This document shows positions 7,983-16,469 of a stretch of DNA of 64,000 nucleotides, piece after piece; positions within the stretch are counted from its first letter, which is position 1; every line of letters starts with the position of its first letter. Under the pieces are notes generated by a model. It was not told where the DNA came from, did no database searches, and worked only from the letters and a program-made list of their open reading frames with translations. The DNA lies in the NCBI GenBank assembly GCA_002344525.1, contig DDTJ01000061.1, forward strand, positions 1-64,000, in the 5' to 3' direction. A program made the translations under genes and the position numbers. This DNA comes from Akkermansiaceae bacterium UBA2367 (lineage in GTDB: Bacteria; Verrucomicrobiota; Verrucomicrobiia; Verrucomicrobiales; DEV007).

Positions 7983-8300
7983 TCACGGGATGGGTTCGAG
8001 GGCGACGGAAACGACGCCCCCCTCCTCGCGGACGGGATAGACGGGGATGTCCTCGGTCGCCGGGCCGGAGAGCACCGCCCCGGTTTTCAGATCGAACTCG
8101 GCGTAGTGCCAAGGGCAGGCGATGCAGCCGTTCTCGACCGGGCCGCAGGCGATGGAGGCGTCGGCGTGGGGGCAGATGTCCTCCAAGGCGTGGACGATGC
8201 CCTCGTAGCGGACGAGGGCGAGACGGCGGCCTTCGACATGGAAAGGGCGTCCTTTGCCTTCTTCGAGATCCTCGGAACGGGCGACGGGATGGTAGGTCAT
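7983..8300 (-). CDS. Rieske [2Fe-2S] ferredoxin-like protein
   Basis: A 105-residue soluble Rieske protein. The two cluster motifs are intact: CPHADA (Cys43, His45) and CPWHYAEFD (Cys62, His65), with 16 residues between Cys-x-His and Cys-x2-His. It resembles the ferredoxin subunit of aromatic-ring dioxygenases or NirD-like proteins. The redox partner is unknown. It is translationally coupled (4-base overlap at 8297-8300) to the upstream methyltransferase and lies in a compact minus-strand operon with an FAD oxidoreductase. Confidence 0.9.
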   Translation of the reverse strand: MTYHPVARSEDLEEGKGRPFHVEGRRLALVRYEGIVHALEDICPHADASIACGPVENGCIACPWHYAEFDLKTGAVLSGPATEDIPVYPVREEGGVVSVALEPIP

Positions 8301-8893
8301 TCTTGGACGATAAAGGAGGAATGGTCTCCGTCCACTGTCCGGGCGCGCCGTTCCGCGACGAGAAGGCAGGGCGGTTCGTTGCCGCTCGGACGGGGGAGGG
8401 GAGCGTAGCGGACGACACGGAGTCCTTGGGCGTTTTGAAACCACTTCTCGACGGCGGAGGCCTCCTCCCTGCCTCCCTCGTGGCCGGGATAGGCCACGAC
8501 GGCGAGCAGACCCGTCTCCGAGAGCAGCCCGAGCGCCGCGTCGAGGGCCGCGAGCGTGGTGGCGGGCCGGGTGGCGAGGCCTTTGTCGCCCGATGGCAGA
8601 TAGCCGAGGTTGAACAGGATCGCATCGACCGGCCCGGCGACGATCCGGCCCATTTCCTCGTGCCCGAGGAGGTGGAGGCGGACTTGGGGCAAGTCGGCGG
8701 TTTTCGCGGCGGTGGCGGCGATCGCTTCCGGCTGGATGTCGAAACCATCGACGCGGCCCGCCGTCCCGATGCAGGTCGCGAGAAAGAGGGTGTCGTGTCC
8801 GTTTCCGACGGTGGCGTCGATGGCCCGGCCTCCCGGTCGCAGATGTCTCGCGACGAGTTCGTGGGCCATCTCGGTGACACGGGGAAGGGCCAT
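8297..8893 (-). CDS. Class I SAM-dependent methyltransferase (putative rRNA methylase, YtqB-like)
   Basis: A 198-residue methyltransferase resembling the rRNA_methylase/YtqB family (PF06962). SAM-binding motif I is DATVGNGHDTLFLA (about residues 26-39), the acidic loop is GFDIQPEAI, and the family-specific NLGYLPSGDK motif follows, then VVAYPGHEGG. The family has been associated with RNA modification; the actual substrate here is unproven. The start at 8893 gives a compact domain; longer in-frame starts would overlap the upstream FAD gene. Gap to that gene is 4 bases and overlap with the Rieske gene is 4 bases, so this is an operon. Confidence 0.85.
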   Translation of the reverse strand: MALPRVTEMAHELVARHLRPGGRAIDATVGNGHDTLFLATCIGTAGRVDGFDIQPEAIAATAAKTADLPQVRLHLLGHEEMGRIVAGPVDAILFNLGYLPSGDKGLATRPATTLAALDAALGLLSETGLLAVVAYPGHEGGREEASAVEKWFQNAQGLRVVRYAPLPRPSGNEPPCLLVAERRARTVDGDHSSFIVQE

Positions 8894-8897
8894 AGAC

Positions 8898-9938
8898 TCA
8901 GAAAAGGTCGCGCAAGTCCGATTGAGGGGGCAGGGGATCGCCGGAGACGAGGTGGGCGGCGAGGCGAAGGGCGTGCCAAGGGCCGTTGAGAACGCCTTTC
9001 GAACCGAGTCCGTTGAAGAAAGCGACCCGCCCATGGGATGGATGCGCCCCCATGAACACTTGGCTGCGGCGGATCGTCGGGCGCAGCGCGGCGCGGTGTC
9101 CCGTCACCTTCGCCGCGAGGGGGGTGATGGACGCGACCTTCGCGAGCACTTCCTCGCGGCCGACGGGCGACGGTGCGCTGTCGCAGCCGTCGTGGCGGTA
9201 GGTCGAGCCCGCGCGGAAGCGCTCTCCGCCGAGGGGCAAGAGCCATCCGCCTTTGTTGACGATGCGGGTTTCCCCGGCGAGGTCCGGCAGTTCGAGATCG
9301 AGCACATCCCCGGCGGTCGGGCGCATCGGAACCCAGTCGAAAAACCGGTTCCTAGCTCCGCGCCAGCCTTCGCAGAAGACGATCCATTCCGCGGAGACGT
9401 TTTTCCAGCGGATGCCCGCAGCGCTCGCCGAGACATCGTTGGAATCCACCGCTCCGATCGCGTAGGAGACGCGCTCCAACAGAGTTTGGCGGGTGTGTTC
9501 GAGAAAGGCGGGCACGTCGAGCCAGCCGCCCTCCCGCATCTCGAAGCCTCCGTGCGGGGCGAGGAGCTGCGCCGGGTCGATCGCGAGCGGGGCGTGGTAG
9601 CGGGCGTGGCTCGGATTCGTGGAGAGATCCCTCCAAACCTCCGCTTCGCCGCCGTCGCGAAAGAGGCGGGCGATGCGGCGATGGTGGAACAGGGTCAGGC
9701 CCGAGGCCTCCTCCAGTCGCCAGTAGAACTGCCGGGCGTAGTCGAGCCTCTCCCCCAATCCCGGCGGCAGGTGGAAACGGGAGCCGGCAAGGGGGGTGAC
9801 GAGTCCCGCCGCGACTTTCGAGGAGGTGCCGGGCTCGTCGCGGTCCACCACCAGCACCCGCTTCCCGGCATCGAGCAGATGCCAAGCGAGCAGCGAGCCG
9901 GCCAATCCCTGGCCCACGATGAGGAAGTCGGTGGTCAT
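8898..9938 (-). CDS. FAD-dependent oxidoreductase (DAO family)
   Basis: A 346-residue flavoprotein with an N-terminal dinucleotide-binding motif (VGQGLAGSLLAWHLL), the VVDRDEPGTSS loop and a DAO-type substrate half with GWLDVPAF and a C-terminal FFNGLGSKGVLNGPW. The shape matches glycine-oxidase/MnmC-C-like oxidases acting on amines or amino acids. Although thiH is in the window, nothing else ties it to ThiO. It is the first gene of the operon with the methyltransferase and Rieske protein; its product could be the Rieske redox partner, but that is speculation. Confidence 0.82.
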   Translation of the reverse strand: MTTDFLIVGQGLAGSLLAWHLLDAGKRVLVVDRDEPGTSSKVAAGLVTPLAGSRFHLPPGLGERLDYARQFYWRLEEASGLTLFHHRRIARLFRDGGEAEVWRDLSTNPSHARYHAPLAIDPAQLLAPHGGFEMREGGWLDVPAFLEHTRQTLLERVSYAIGAVDSNDVSASAAGIRWKNVSAEWIVFCEGWRGARNRFFDWVPMRPTAGDVLDLELPDLAGETRIVNKGGWLLPLGGERFRAGSTYRHDGCDSAPSPVGREEVLAKVASITPLAAKVTGHRAALRPTIRRSQVFMGAHPSHGRVAFFNGLGSKGVLNGPWHALRLAAHLVSGDPLPPQSDLRDLF

Positions 9939-9977
9939 CGGAGAAAGCCGGGCCGATCGCCCTTCACTTCCGCCGAT

Positions 9978-10841
9978 TCAGAGCCCGACGATGGGGTGGA
10001 GGTTCTCCTTGCACCACTGCCCGTTCTGGATCGTGACGCCGTCGGGATCCTCGACCGCGACGTGGGCCTCGTCCTCGCAGATGATCCAGCCCTCGTAGTT
10101 CCGGCTCACGAGCCATTCGGTGATGCGGTGGAAGTCGATCTTGCCCGTGCCCATCTGCGCCCAAGGCTCGGGGCCGTTGCCGGAGTAGTCCTTGTAGTGG
10201 ATGTGGTTGACGAGGTGCTGCCACTTGTTCAGCGTGGCGATCACGTCCATGCCGCCGCGAGCGATGTGGCCCACGTCGGGGGTCCAGCCAGTCACCGAGG
10301 GATCGAGGCTGCTGAGGACCACGTCGTAGTCCTCCTGCGTGCGCACCATCGAGGGCGGCGGGCTGTTCGGATGGTAGGAGCAGACCAGCCCGGCATCGGT
10401 GGCCCGCTTCGACACGGCGTTGATGTTGCGGACCGCGTTGAGGCGGCGGCGCTGCAGGTCGTGGCGGCCGCTGGGAAGGGTCACGGTGCCGAGCATGGAG
10501 CCGGGGAAATGCTTCAGCAGGTCGATCGTGAAGTCGGCGGCGGCGCGCTCCGCCGGGGTCTCCTCGTCGCCGTCCCAGGCGCAGACGAGGGCGAGGCCTG
10601 CCAGCGTCATGTTGTGCGCCGCGAGGGCGTCCTTGAGCCTCGAAGGATCGCAGAAATCACCAAGCCAGTATTTGCCGCAGCCCAAGGCGCTCTCGGAGAT
10701 CTCGAGGACCATGGGCTCGATCCCGGTGAAGCCCGCCTCGGCAGCGATCTTGATCATGTGGTCGAGCTTGTTGTCGTAGCCCTTGCCGGACCCTTGCATG
10801 AACCAGGTGTAGACTTCGGAACCAAATCGGATTTTGCTCAT
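9978..10841 (-). CDS. Sugar phosphate isomerase/epimerase (xylose isomerase-like TIM barrel)
   Basis: A 287-residue TIM-barrel protein of the AP_endonuc_2 family. Metal-binding residues recur at expected strand ends: GIEPMVLE, YHPN, TPDVGHI and CEDEAH. These enzymes isomerise or epimerise sugars and inositols; the exact substrate cannot be read here. It lacks a signal peptide. The ATG at 10841 starts the barrel directly (MSKIRFGSEVYTW). A heptamer hairpin begins 8 bases upstream of the start and separates it from the alpha/beta hydrolase. Confidence 0.85.
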   Translation of the reverse strand: MSKIRFGSEVYTWFMQGSGKGYDNKLDHMIKIAAEAGFTGIEPMVLEISESALGCGKYWLGDFCDPSRLKDALAAHNMTLAGLALVCAWDGDEETPAERAAADFTIDLLKHFPGSMLGTVTLPSGRHDLQRRRLNAVRNINAVSKRATDAGLVCSYHPNSPPPSMVRTQEDYDVVLSSLDPSVTGWTPDVGHIARGGMDVIATLNKWQHLVNHIHYKDYSGNGPEPWAQMGTGKIDFHRITEWLVSRNYEGWIICEDEAHVAVEDPDGVTIQNGQWCKENLHPIVGL

Positions 10842-10848
10842 GAATTCG

Positions 10849-10951
10849 CAGTAAAAAGTAAAAGGTGGGGAATGAGGAGGAAGTAAAAGGCTGAAAAGGG
10901 AGGCGTCCAGTCCAGAAGACCTTTTCCCTTTCACTTTTCACCTTTTACTGG
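10849..10951. repeat. Heptanucleotide hairpin array (AGTAAAA/GGTGAAA words)
   Basis: The right arm reads as clean 7-base units on the minus strand (CAGTAAA, AGGTGAA, AAGTGAA, AGGGAAA). The left arm has CAGTAAA, AAGTAAA, AAGTAAA and AGGCTGA with an interruption. The arms are inverted, with CAGTAAAA at one end matching TTTTACTG at the other. The element fills nearly the whole gap between the isomerase start and the hydrolase stop. Confidence 0.8.
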
Positions 10952-10961
10952 CTGCCGGGCG

Positions 10962-11765
10962 CTAGTGCGTCCGCAGCCATTCGCGGACGCGGGGGTTGAA
11001 GTCGTCGATCTTCTCCCAGTGGAAGGCGTGGCCGGCCCCGTCGTAGAGGTGCTTGTCGCAGATGGGGATGCCACCGGCGACTTCCTCGGCCATCCAGACC
11101 GGGGTGAAGATGTCGTTTTTCCCTCCGATGACGAGACAGGGTTGGGCGATCTCCCCGAGACGGTCGAGGACGTTGTGCTCGACGCAGGCCGCCGCCTGTC
11201 CGCGCAGGCCGTGGAGGGGCTGCGGACGGGGGTTCTCGTCGAAGCCCTGGCGACCCGCGAGGAGGCCCTCGTAGGCCTCGTCGTTGTCCCAGAAGGGCTT
11301 CGTGAAGATGAGGAGCTGGATCCACTCAAGGAACTGCTGGTTGTCGAGATGGGCCTTGCAAGCCTTCATGTGCTCGAAAATGCCCCGCGCGTAGCGGTCC
11401 GCGCGTGCCCAAGGGCACATAAGTACGGCGCTCTTGATCTTCTGCGGATGCCGCAGGCAGAGTTGCTGGGCGATGATGGAACCCATCGAGCAGCCGACGA
11501 CGCGGACTTGGTCGATCCCGAGGGCGTCGAGCAGCCCCGCGTAGTCGTCGGCCATCATCGCGCTGGAGTAGTCGCCCGCGGGCTTGTCGGTCTGCCCGAC
11601 GCCGCGGTTGTCCGCCATGATGCAGCGGAACTCCTCGCTCCAACAGTCGGCGTGCGCCTGCCAGACATCTCCGGTGGCGGTGATTCCCATGATGAGGAGG
11701 ACGGGGTCGCCGCTTCCTTTCTCCTCGTAGTACATCTGGATTCCGTTCGTTTCGACGTGTGGCAT
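10962..11765 (-). CDS. Alpha/beta-fold hydrolase
   Basis: A 267-residue cytosolic hydrolase with a complete triad: nucleophile Ser93 in the elbow GCSMGS, Asp218 in GKNDIFTP, and His246 in GAGHAFHW. The oxyanion region is LLIMGITATGDVW. Overall it resembles 3-oxoadipate enol-lactonase/haloperoxidase-type esterases, but substrate prediction at that level is unreliable. The start at 11765 (MPHVETNGIQMYYEE) is canonical for the family; the open frame upstream has no family match. It is divergent from the beta-helix protein. Confidence 0.88.
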   Translation of the reverse strand: MPHVETNGIQMYYEEKGSGDPVLLIMGITATGDVWQAHADCWSEEFRCIMADNRGVGQTDKPAGDYSSAMMADDYAGLLDALGIDQVRVVGCSMGSIIAQQLCLRHPQKIKSAVLMCPWARADRYARGIFEHMKACKAHLDNQQFLEWIQLLIFTKPFWDNDEAYEGLLAGRQGFDENPRPQPLHGLRGQAAACVEHNVLDRLGEIAQPCLVIGGKNDIFTPVWMAEEVAGGIPICDKHLYDGAGHAFHWEKIDDFNPRVREWLRTH

Positions 11766-11928
11766 ATCGGGGACAGGGGTTCTGGTTCGGGCGGAAAGCT
11801 TGCGATGCGGGCGGGGAACTGTCCAGAACAAAGCGAGACGTTTGCGCGGAATGGAGGCGGAAGGGCCGGACCTGCGCGCAGTCCTTGACCGCACACGAGC
11901 GATGCCGTTGAATGACCGCCGTCTTTCC

Positions 11929-13239
11929 ATGCGTCCGCTCCTGTTTCTGCTGCTTGCCATCGTTTCCGTCGCCCAGAGCGGAGAGGTGAAGCGAGCCACC
12001 CCCGCCGACTACCGCAAGCTGCTCGGCACCCTGAAGGCCGGCGACACGCTCCAGCTCGCCGCCGGCGTCTATGAGCGCGGGCTGCCGGTCAGTGATTGCC
12101 ACGGCAGGGCGGACGCTTGGATCACCATCCAAGGGCCTGACAACGGCGTGGCGGAGATTCGCCAGGCGCAGGTGGCGAACTGCGTGGAACTGCGCCAGTG
12201 TAGCTTCGTGGCATTGAAACGGCTTTCCATTCTGGGTGACGGCCCGGATGGCATTCCCGGCCTCGCTGGTGTCAGCGCCAAAGGCGGGCTGGAGAACCGC
12301 GTTCATCACATCCTGATCGAAGACTGCGTCATCAGCGGCTGGAACACCTCGCAGCAGGCGGTCGGCATCTCCACCAAGACGCCCGCCTGGGACTGGACGA
12401 TCCGGCGCAACCTCATCCGCGACTGCGGCACCGGCCTCTACCTCGGCAACTCGGACGGCACCTCCCCCTTCATCCGCGGAGTCATCGAACACAACCTCGT
12501 CGAGAATCCCATCGGCTACTGCATGGAGATCAAATATCAAAAACCGCGCTCCGATCTGCCGGACATGCCGTCGGAGGCGAGTCGCACCCTCATCCGGCAC
12601 AACGTCTTCACCAAAAACGACGTGCCCAGTCCCGATGGCGACCGCCCGAATGTGCTTGTCGGCGGCTTTCCCGAGAGCGGCCCCGGCTCCGGGGACATAT
12701 ATGAGATCTACGGCAACTTCTTCTGGCGCAATCCTCGCGAATCGTTGCTCCAGGCCTCCGGCCGTGTCAGCGTTCACGACAACGTCTTTCACGACTGCCC
12801 CAACCATGCCGCCATCGCCTTGGGCGACTACGATCTGCCGCTGCGTCTTGCCCATGTCTACAACAACACGATTCATTCCGCCCTGCGTGGCATCCGCATC
12901 GCCAGCGCGGCATCGGAAAGCCATGCCATCGTTGGCAACGCTGTGTTTGCCGTGGAAGAGCCGCTCGCGCTGCATCGCTCCATCACCCGTGTGGAGGAAA
13001 ATCTCACCGGGTCCGTCGCCGAGGCTTCCAAGCATCTTGCGGATCCGGCATCGCTCGATTTCCACCCGCTCCCCGGTCGTTGCGAAGGCCCGCCTCTCGA
13101 CCTCTCCGCTTTCCAGTCCGATGCCGGTTTTGACGTCGATTTCGAGGGCGCGGCGAAAGGCGATCGCCGTTTCCGTGGGGCTTACGCCGGTCCTGCGAAA
13201 CCTGGCAGTTGGCGATGGCAACGCGGGGTGAAGCCGTGA
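11929..13239 (+). CDS. Secreted right-handed beta-helix protein (polysaccharide lyase-like)
   Basis: A 436-residue exported protein. Residues 1-17 form a signal peptide (MRPLLFLLLAIVSVAQSG). The mature part begins with YRKLLGTLKAGDTLQLAAGVYE, the PbH1/chondroitinase-B-like opening, and continues with repeated turns of the type V.HHILIEDCVISG, IRRNLIRDCGTGLYLGN, IEHNLVENPIGY, VYNNTIHS. This fits parallel beta-helix polysaccharide lyases or binding proteins. Its action on uronate polymers is plausible given uxaA in the window, but not shown. ATG at 11902 is an alternative start. Confidence 0.8.
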   Translation: MRPLLFLLLAIVSVAQSGEVKRATPADYRKLLGTLKAGDTLQLAAGVYERGLPVSDCHGRADAWITIQGPDNGVAEIRQAQVANCVELRQCSFVALKRLSILGDGPDGIPGLAGVSAKGGLENRVHHILIEDCVISGWNTSQQAVGISTKTPAWDWTIRRNLIRDCGTGLYLGNSDGTSPFIRGVIEHNLVENPIGYCMEIKYQKPRSDLPDMPSEASRTLIRHNVFTKNDVPSPDGDRPNVLVGGFPESGPGSGDIYEIYGNFFWRNPRESLLQASGRVSVHDNVFHDCPNHAAIALGDYDLPLRLAHVYNNTIHSALRGIRIASAASESHAIVGNAVFAVEEPLALHRSITRVEENLTGSVAEASKHLADPASLDFHPLPGRCEGPPLDLSAFQSDAGFDVDFEGAAKGDRRFRGAYAGPAKPGSWRWQRGVKP

Positions 13240-13266
13240 GCGGCCGAAATACGGGTGAAGCTCGAG

Positions 13267-13290
13267 GTCCATTCCAACAGAATTGACGGG
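13267..13290. repeat. Solo copy of a GTCCATTCCAAC repeat arm
   Basis: GGTCCATTCCAACAGAATTG, followed by ACGGG, closely matches 44037-44060, where the word GTCCATTCC is paired with an inverted GGAATGGAC about 150 bases away (44038-44193). Here only one arm is seen, just after the beta-helix gene. Confidence 0.5.
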
Positions 13291-13431
13291 GGCATCGCTG
13301 CCGCACGACGTGGGATCGCCCCCTCCGACCCCGGTCTCCAGCGCTTGCGGACGGGCGCAGCTTGGGCCACATTCACGCCAGCGGCTCGATCCTTGGTTGA
13401 CTCGTATGAAGTTCCGTTCATTTTGGCGGAG

Positions 13432-13443
13432 TTTCATATGAAA
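13432..13443. promoter_or_regulatory. Palindromic operator candidate for the ArsR regulator
   Basis: TTTCATATGAAA is a perfect 12-base palindrome 31 bases before the arsR start. A TTGACT box (13397-13402) lies upstream, and a second partial half-site (CGTATGAAGTTCCGTTCAT) overlaps it. ArsR/SmtB proteins bind short AT-rich palindromes near their own promoters, so autoregulation is the natural inference. Confidence 0.5.
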
Positions 13444-13474
13444 ATCCCTTCATTCATCCTCCCGTCGTCTGCGC

Positions 13475-13816
13475 ATGAGAATGCAAAAGCCACCCTCAAC
13501 TCCGAACGCGAACTCCTGCGCGGACCGGCTCAAGGCTCTGGCCGACGAGACGCGGCTCGCGGTGGTGCAGCATCTGATGAAGGGGGAATGCCATGTGGGG
13601 GACATCCAAGCGGCGCTCGGCATCGAGCAGAGCCTGCTCTCGCACCATCTGCGCAACCTGCGCGAGGCGGGGATCGTGGAATCGGCGAGGGACGGGAAGT
13701 CGGTGCTCTACCGGCTCGCGCCGGGCATGGAGCGGCGGAGGGACGGGATCGTCGATCTGGGCTGCTGCCGCATCTCCTTCGAGCCGCCGAATCGCCCAAG
13801 CCGCAAGCGGGACTGA
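13475..13816 (+). CDS. ArsR/SmtB-family transcriptional regulator
   Basis: A 113-residue winged-helix repressor. The recognition helix region is IEQSLLSHHLRNLREAGIVES and the wing is RDGKSVLYRL. The classical ELCVCDL metal site is only partly kept (ECHVGDI, one Cys), but a vicinal Cys97-Cys98 pair lies near the C-terminus (VDLGCCRISF). ArsR homologues with relocated C-terminal cysteine pairs can bind As(III), so oxyanion or metal sensing is possible. It overlaps the pstS coding region by a few bases and heads the phosphate-uptake operon. Confidence 0.88.
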   Translation: MRMQKPPSTPNANSCADRLKALADETRLAVVQHLMKGECHVGDIQAALGIEQSLLSHHLRNLREAGIVESARDGKSVLYRLAPGMERRRDGIVDLGCCRISFEPPNRPSRKRD

Positions 13817-14616
13817 CGGCGGCCCTCGCCTTGGCCGCTTTCGCCTTCACCGCCTGCGGGAAGAAGGAATCGGGCGATGTCGTCGTCCTCACCGGGGCCA
13901 GCACCATCGCCCCCATCATCGTCGATGTGGCGAAACGCTATGAGGAGGCCCATCCCGGCGTCCGCATCGAGGTCCAGACCGGCGGCACCTCTCGCGGGAT
14001 CGCCGACACCCTCTCCGGCGTCGCCGACCTCGGCATGGCCTCCCGCGTCCTCACCGACGAGGAGGCGGAGAAGCTGACCGCCTACCGCATCGCCGCCGAC
14101 GGGGTCTGCGTCGTCCTCCACAAGGACAACCCCATCAATGACCTGAGCAAGCAGCAGTTGATCGATATTTACACGAAAAAAGAAACCAACTGGAGCGCCT
14201 TCGGCGGACCCGACGCGACCATCGTGGTGGCCAACAAAGCGGACGGGCGCTCGACCCTGGAGGTCTTCCTCGGCTTCGTCGGTCTCGACAAGGCCGACGT
14301 GAAGGCCGACGTCGTCGTCGGGGAGAACCTGCACGTCATCAACTCGGTCGTGAGCAACCCCAACACCATCGGCTACGTCTCCATCGGTACCGCCGCCACC
14401 GAGGCCCAGGGCGGCACCCCGATCAAGCTCATCGCCACCGACGGCATCGCCGCCACCACGGAGAACGTCGCCAGCGGCACCTTCCCCATCACCCGGCCGC
14501 TCACCATCATCGAGGACGCGGAGACTTCCCCTGCGGCGAAGGCATTCCTCGACCACCTGAAGTCGGCGGAGATCAATGACATCATCGAGAAACACTTCTT
14601 TGTCCCGGTCAATTGA
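13813..14616 (+). CDS. pstS: PstS-like phosphate-binding lipoprotein (start unclear)
   Basis: Substrate-binding protein of a phosphate ABC transporter. The body reads VVLTGASTIAPIIVDVAKRYEE, VQTGGTSRGIADTLSGVADLGMASR and NPNTIGYVSIGTA, all typical of PstS-like proteins. It has a lipoprotein hydrophobic core ending in FTACG. The start is the problem: no ATG, GTG or TTG exists in frame within at least 100 bases upstream. The first available codon next to the hydrophobic core is CTG at 13813, which would leave no basic n-region, while a basic RPSRKR run sits in the arsR frame (-1) just before it. See findings. About 267 residues from CTG. Confidence 0.8.
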   Translation: MTAALALAAFAFTACGKKESGDVVVLTGASTIAPIIVDVAKRYEEAHPGVRIEVQTGGTSRGIADTLSGVADLGMASRVLTDEEAEKLTAYRIAADGVCVVLHKDNPINDLSKQQLIDIYTKKETNWSAFGGPDATIVVANKADGRSTLEVFLGFVGLDKADVKADVVVGENLHVINSVVSNPNTIGYVSIGTAATEAQGGTPIKLIATDGIAATTENVASGTFPITRPLTIIEDAETSPAAKAFLDHLKSAEINDIIEKHFFVPVN

Positions 14617-15478
14617 CCGGCTCACCCAAGGGGTGCTCGGCCTCCTCGCCTTGGTCGCCGGGGGCATGGTGCTGCTGATCGTCTGGTATCTCTTCTCCAA
14701 CGCCCTGCCGGTGATCGAGGCGGGGCGGCTGGCGGCCTTTTTCACCGATTCGCTCTGGCAGCCCCGCTCGCAGCGCGACCCGCAGTTCGGCGTGGTCTCG
14801 ATGCTGGTCGCCTCCTTTCTCGTCACCCTGCTCGCGGTGGCCTTGGCCCTGCCCGTGGGCCTCGCCGGGGCCGTCTTCCACCGCTTCTACGCCCCACCCG
14901 TGCTGGAACGATGGAACCGCCGGATGCTGGAGCTGCTCATCGGCGTGCCCTCGGTGGTCTTCGGCTTCTGGGGCCTGATGGTCATCGTCCCCCTGATCGT
15001 CCGCCTCGCCCCCCACACCTCCGGCCAGAGCCTGCTCGCGGCGAGCATCGTGCTCGGGCTCATGATCTTGCCCATCATCGCCCTCACCAGCCAAGCGGCG
15101 CTGCAAGCGGTGCCCCCGGCCCAGCTCCAAGCGGCGGCGGGACTCGGCATGGGGCGCGCCCGCACGATCTGGTCCGTCGCCCTGCCCGCCGCGAAGGGAG
15201 GTATCGGCGCGGGAGTCCTCCTCGCCCTCGCCCGCGCCATCGGCGAGACCATGGCGGTGGTGCTGGTCTGCGGAAACATCCCGCAGATTCCGAAGAGCCT
15301 CTTCGACGGGATTCGCCCCGTCACTTCGACCATCGCCTTGGAGATGGGGTATGCCACGGCCTCGCACAAGGCCCTGCTTTTCTGCGCCGCGTTGATTTTG
15401 GTTCTTTTCACCGCCTTGCTTGTCGGCTGGCTTTCCTTCCGCAAGGTCGAGTCCGATCCGGGAACTGGCGGTGCTTGA
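14576..15478 (+). CDS. pstC: Phosphate ABC transporter permease PstC
   Basis: A 300-residue inner-membrane permease with about six transmembrane segments and the ABC EAA-like loop (AAAGLGMGRARTIWSVALPAAKGGIGAG). Segments GVPSVVFGFWGL and ALARAIGETMAVVLVCGN are diagnostic for PstC. The start lies 41 bases inside the end of pstS, so translation is coupled. It is separated from pstA by 115 bases occupied by a heptamer hairpin. Confidence 0.92.
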   Translation: MTSSRNTSLSRSIDRLTQGVLGLLALVAGGMVLLIVWYLFSNALPVIEAGRLAAFFTDSLWQPRSQRDPQFGVVSMLVASFLVTLLAVALALPVGLAGAVFHRFYAPPVLERWNRRMLELLIGVPSVVFGFWGLMVIVPLIVRLAPHTSGQSLLAASIVLGLMILPIIALTSQAALQAVPPAQLQAAAGLGMGRARTIWSVALPAAKGGIGAGVLLALARAIGETMAVVLVCGNIPQIPKSLFDGIRPVTSTIALEMGYATASHKALLFCAALILVLFTALLVGWLSFRKVESDPGTGGA

Positions 15479-15489
15479 TTGCTTTCTAC

Positions 15490-15586
15490 CTCCTGCTCTT
15501 ACTCTCTACTCTTTACTCTTATTCCCCCAAGCAAAGCCCGCTTTCCTCCCGGTCCGAGTAAGAGGTAAGAGTAAAGAGTAAGAGAA
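15490..15586. repeat. Heptanucleotide hairpin array between pstC and pstA
   Basis: The left arm reads CTCTTAC, TCTCTAC, TCTTTAC, TCTTATT; the right arm reads GAGTAAG, AGGTAAG, AGTAAAG, AGTAAGA. TAA recurs nearly every 7 bases in the right arm. It sits inside an otherwise tightly packed operon (the other pst junctions overlap) and shares the 17-base word GTAAGAGGTAAGAGTAA with the array at 45363-45491. Confidence 0.85.
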
Positions 15587-15593
15587 CTCTCCG

Positions 15594-16469
15594 ATGACCC
15601 CACCAACCCCACGAGCAAGACCCGTCGCCCCCGTCTGGCTCGACCGCGCCCTCGCCTTTGCCGGAGCCACCGCAGCCCTGCTCAGCTTCGGCCTCTTCGC
15701 TTGGCTCGTCTGGGATCTCGCCCGGCTCGGTCTGCCCCGAATCTCGTGGACCTTCCTCACCGGCGAAATCGAGGACGCGGGACGCAGCGGGGGCATCGGC
15801 CCGCTCCTCGTCTCGACGCTGCTCATCCTCGTCTGCTGCCTCGCCCTCGTGATCCCCCTCGGGACCGGCTGCGCCCTCTGGCTCTCCGAATTCGTCCGCC
15901 GAGGCAGCCTCGCCGCCCGCCTCGTCACCGGGGGAGTCGACCTGCTCGCCAGTGTGCCCTCCATTGTCTTCGGGCTCTTCGGCATGGTCTTTTTCGGGCA
16001 GACTTTGAAAATGGGCTTCTCCATCCTCTCCGGCGGCCTCACCCTCGCCTGCATGATCCTGCCCATCCTCGTGCGCACCACCCTCTCCGCCTTGGAGGCG
16101 CTGCCAGCCGACCTCCGCCCCGCCTCCGCCGGACTCGGCTTGACGCGGACGACCTCCATCGTCAAGCTCCTTCTCCCCGCCGCCCTCCCCGGCATCGTCG
16201 TCGGAATCACCCTCGGCATTGGCCGCGCCCTCTCCGAGACCGCCGCTCTGATCTTCACCAGCGGCTACTCGATCCGCTGGCCGAGCTCCTTCTGGGATTC
16301 CGGCCGCGCCCTCTCCGTCCACATCTACGATCTCACCCTCAACGTCCCTCAGAGCGGCGCGATGGCCTCCTCCACCGCCCTCGTCCTCCTCGCGCTCATC
16401 CTCGTGGTGAACTCCGCCGCCGTGGCTCTGTCCGAGCATTGGCTGCGCCGACGGCATCAAACTTCATGA
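15594..16469 (+). CDS. pstA: Phosphate ABC transporter permease PstA
   Basis: A 291-residue inner-membrane permease partner of PstC. It has about six transmembrane helices, the PstA-type ASVPSIVFGLFGMVFFGQ segment, and the coupling loop SAGLGLTRTTSIVKLLLPAALPG followed by LGIGRALSETAALIFTSGY. Its stop overlaps the pstB start (ATGA, 16466-16469). The start lies 8 bases after the heptamer hairpin, so the hairpin forms the leader of this gene. Confidence 0.93.
   Translation: MTPPTPRARPVAPVWLDRALAFAGATAALLSFGLFAWLVWDLARLGLPRISWTFLTGEIEDAGRSGGIGPLLVSTLLILVCCLALVIPLGTGCALWLSEFVRRGSLAARLVTGGVDLLASVPSIVFGLFGMVFFGQTLKMGFSILSGGLTLACMILPILVRTTLSALEALPADLRPASAGLGLTRTTSIVKLLLPAALPGIVVGITLGIGRALSETAALIFTSGYSIRWPSSFWDSGRALSVHIYDLTLNVPQSGAMASSTALVLLALILVVNSAAVALSEHWLRRRHQTS

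Noticed and set aside
11326..13437. Minus-strand open frame of about 700 codons across the beta-helix gene and part of the hydrolase
   Set aside because: Antisense to a protein with a signal peptide and beta-helix repeats; composition is low-complexity and no domain is seen.
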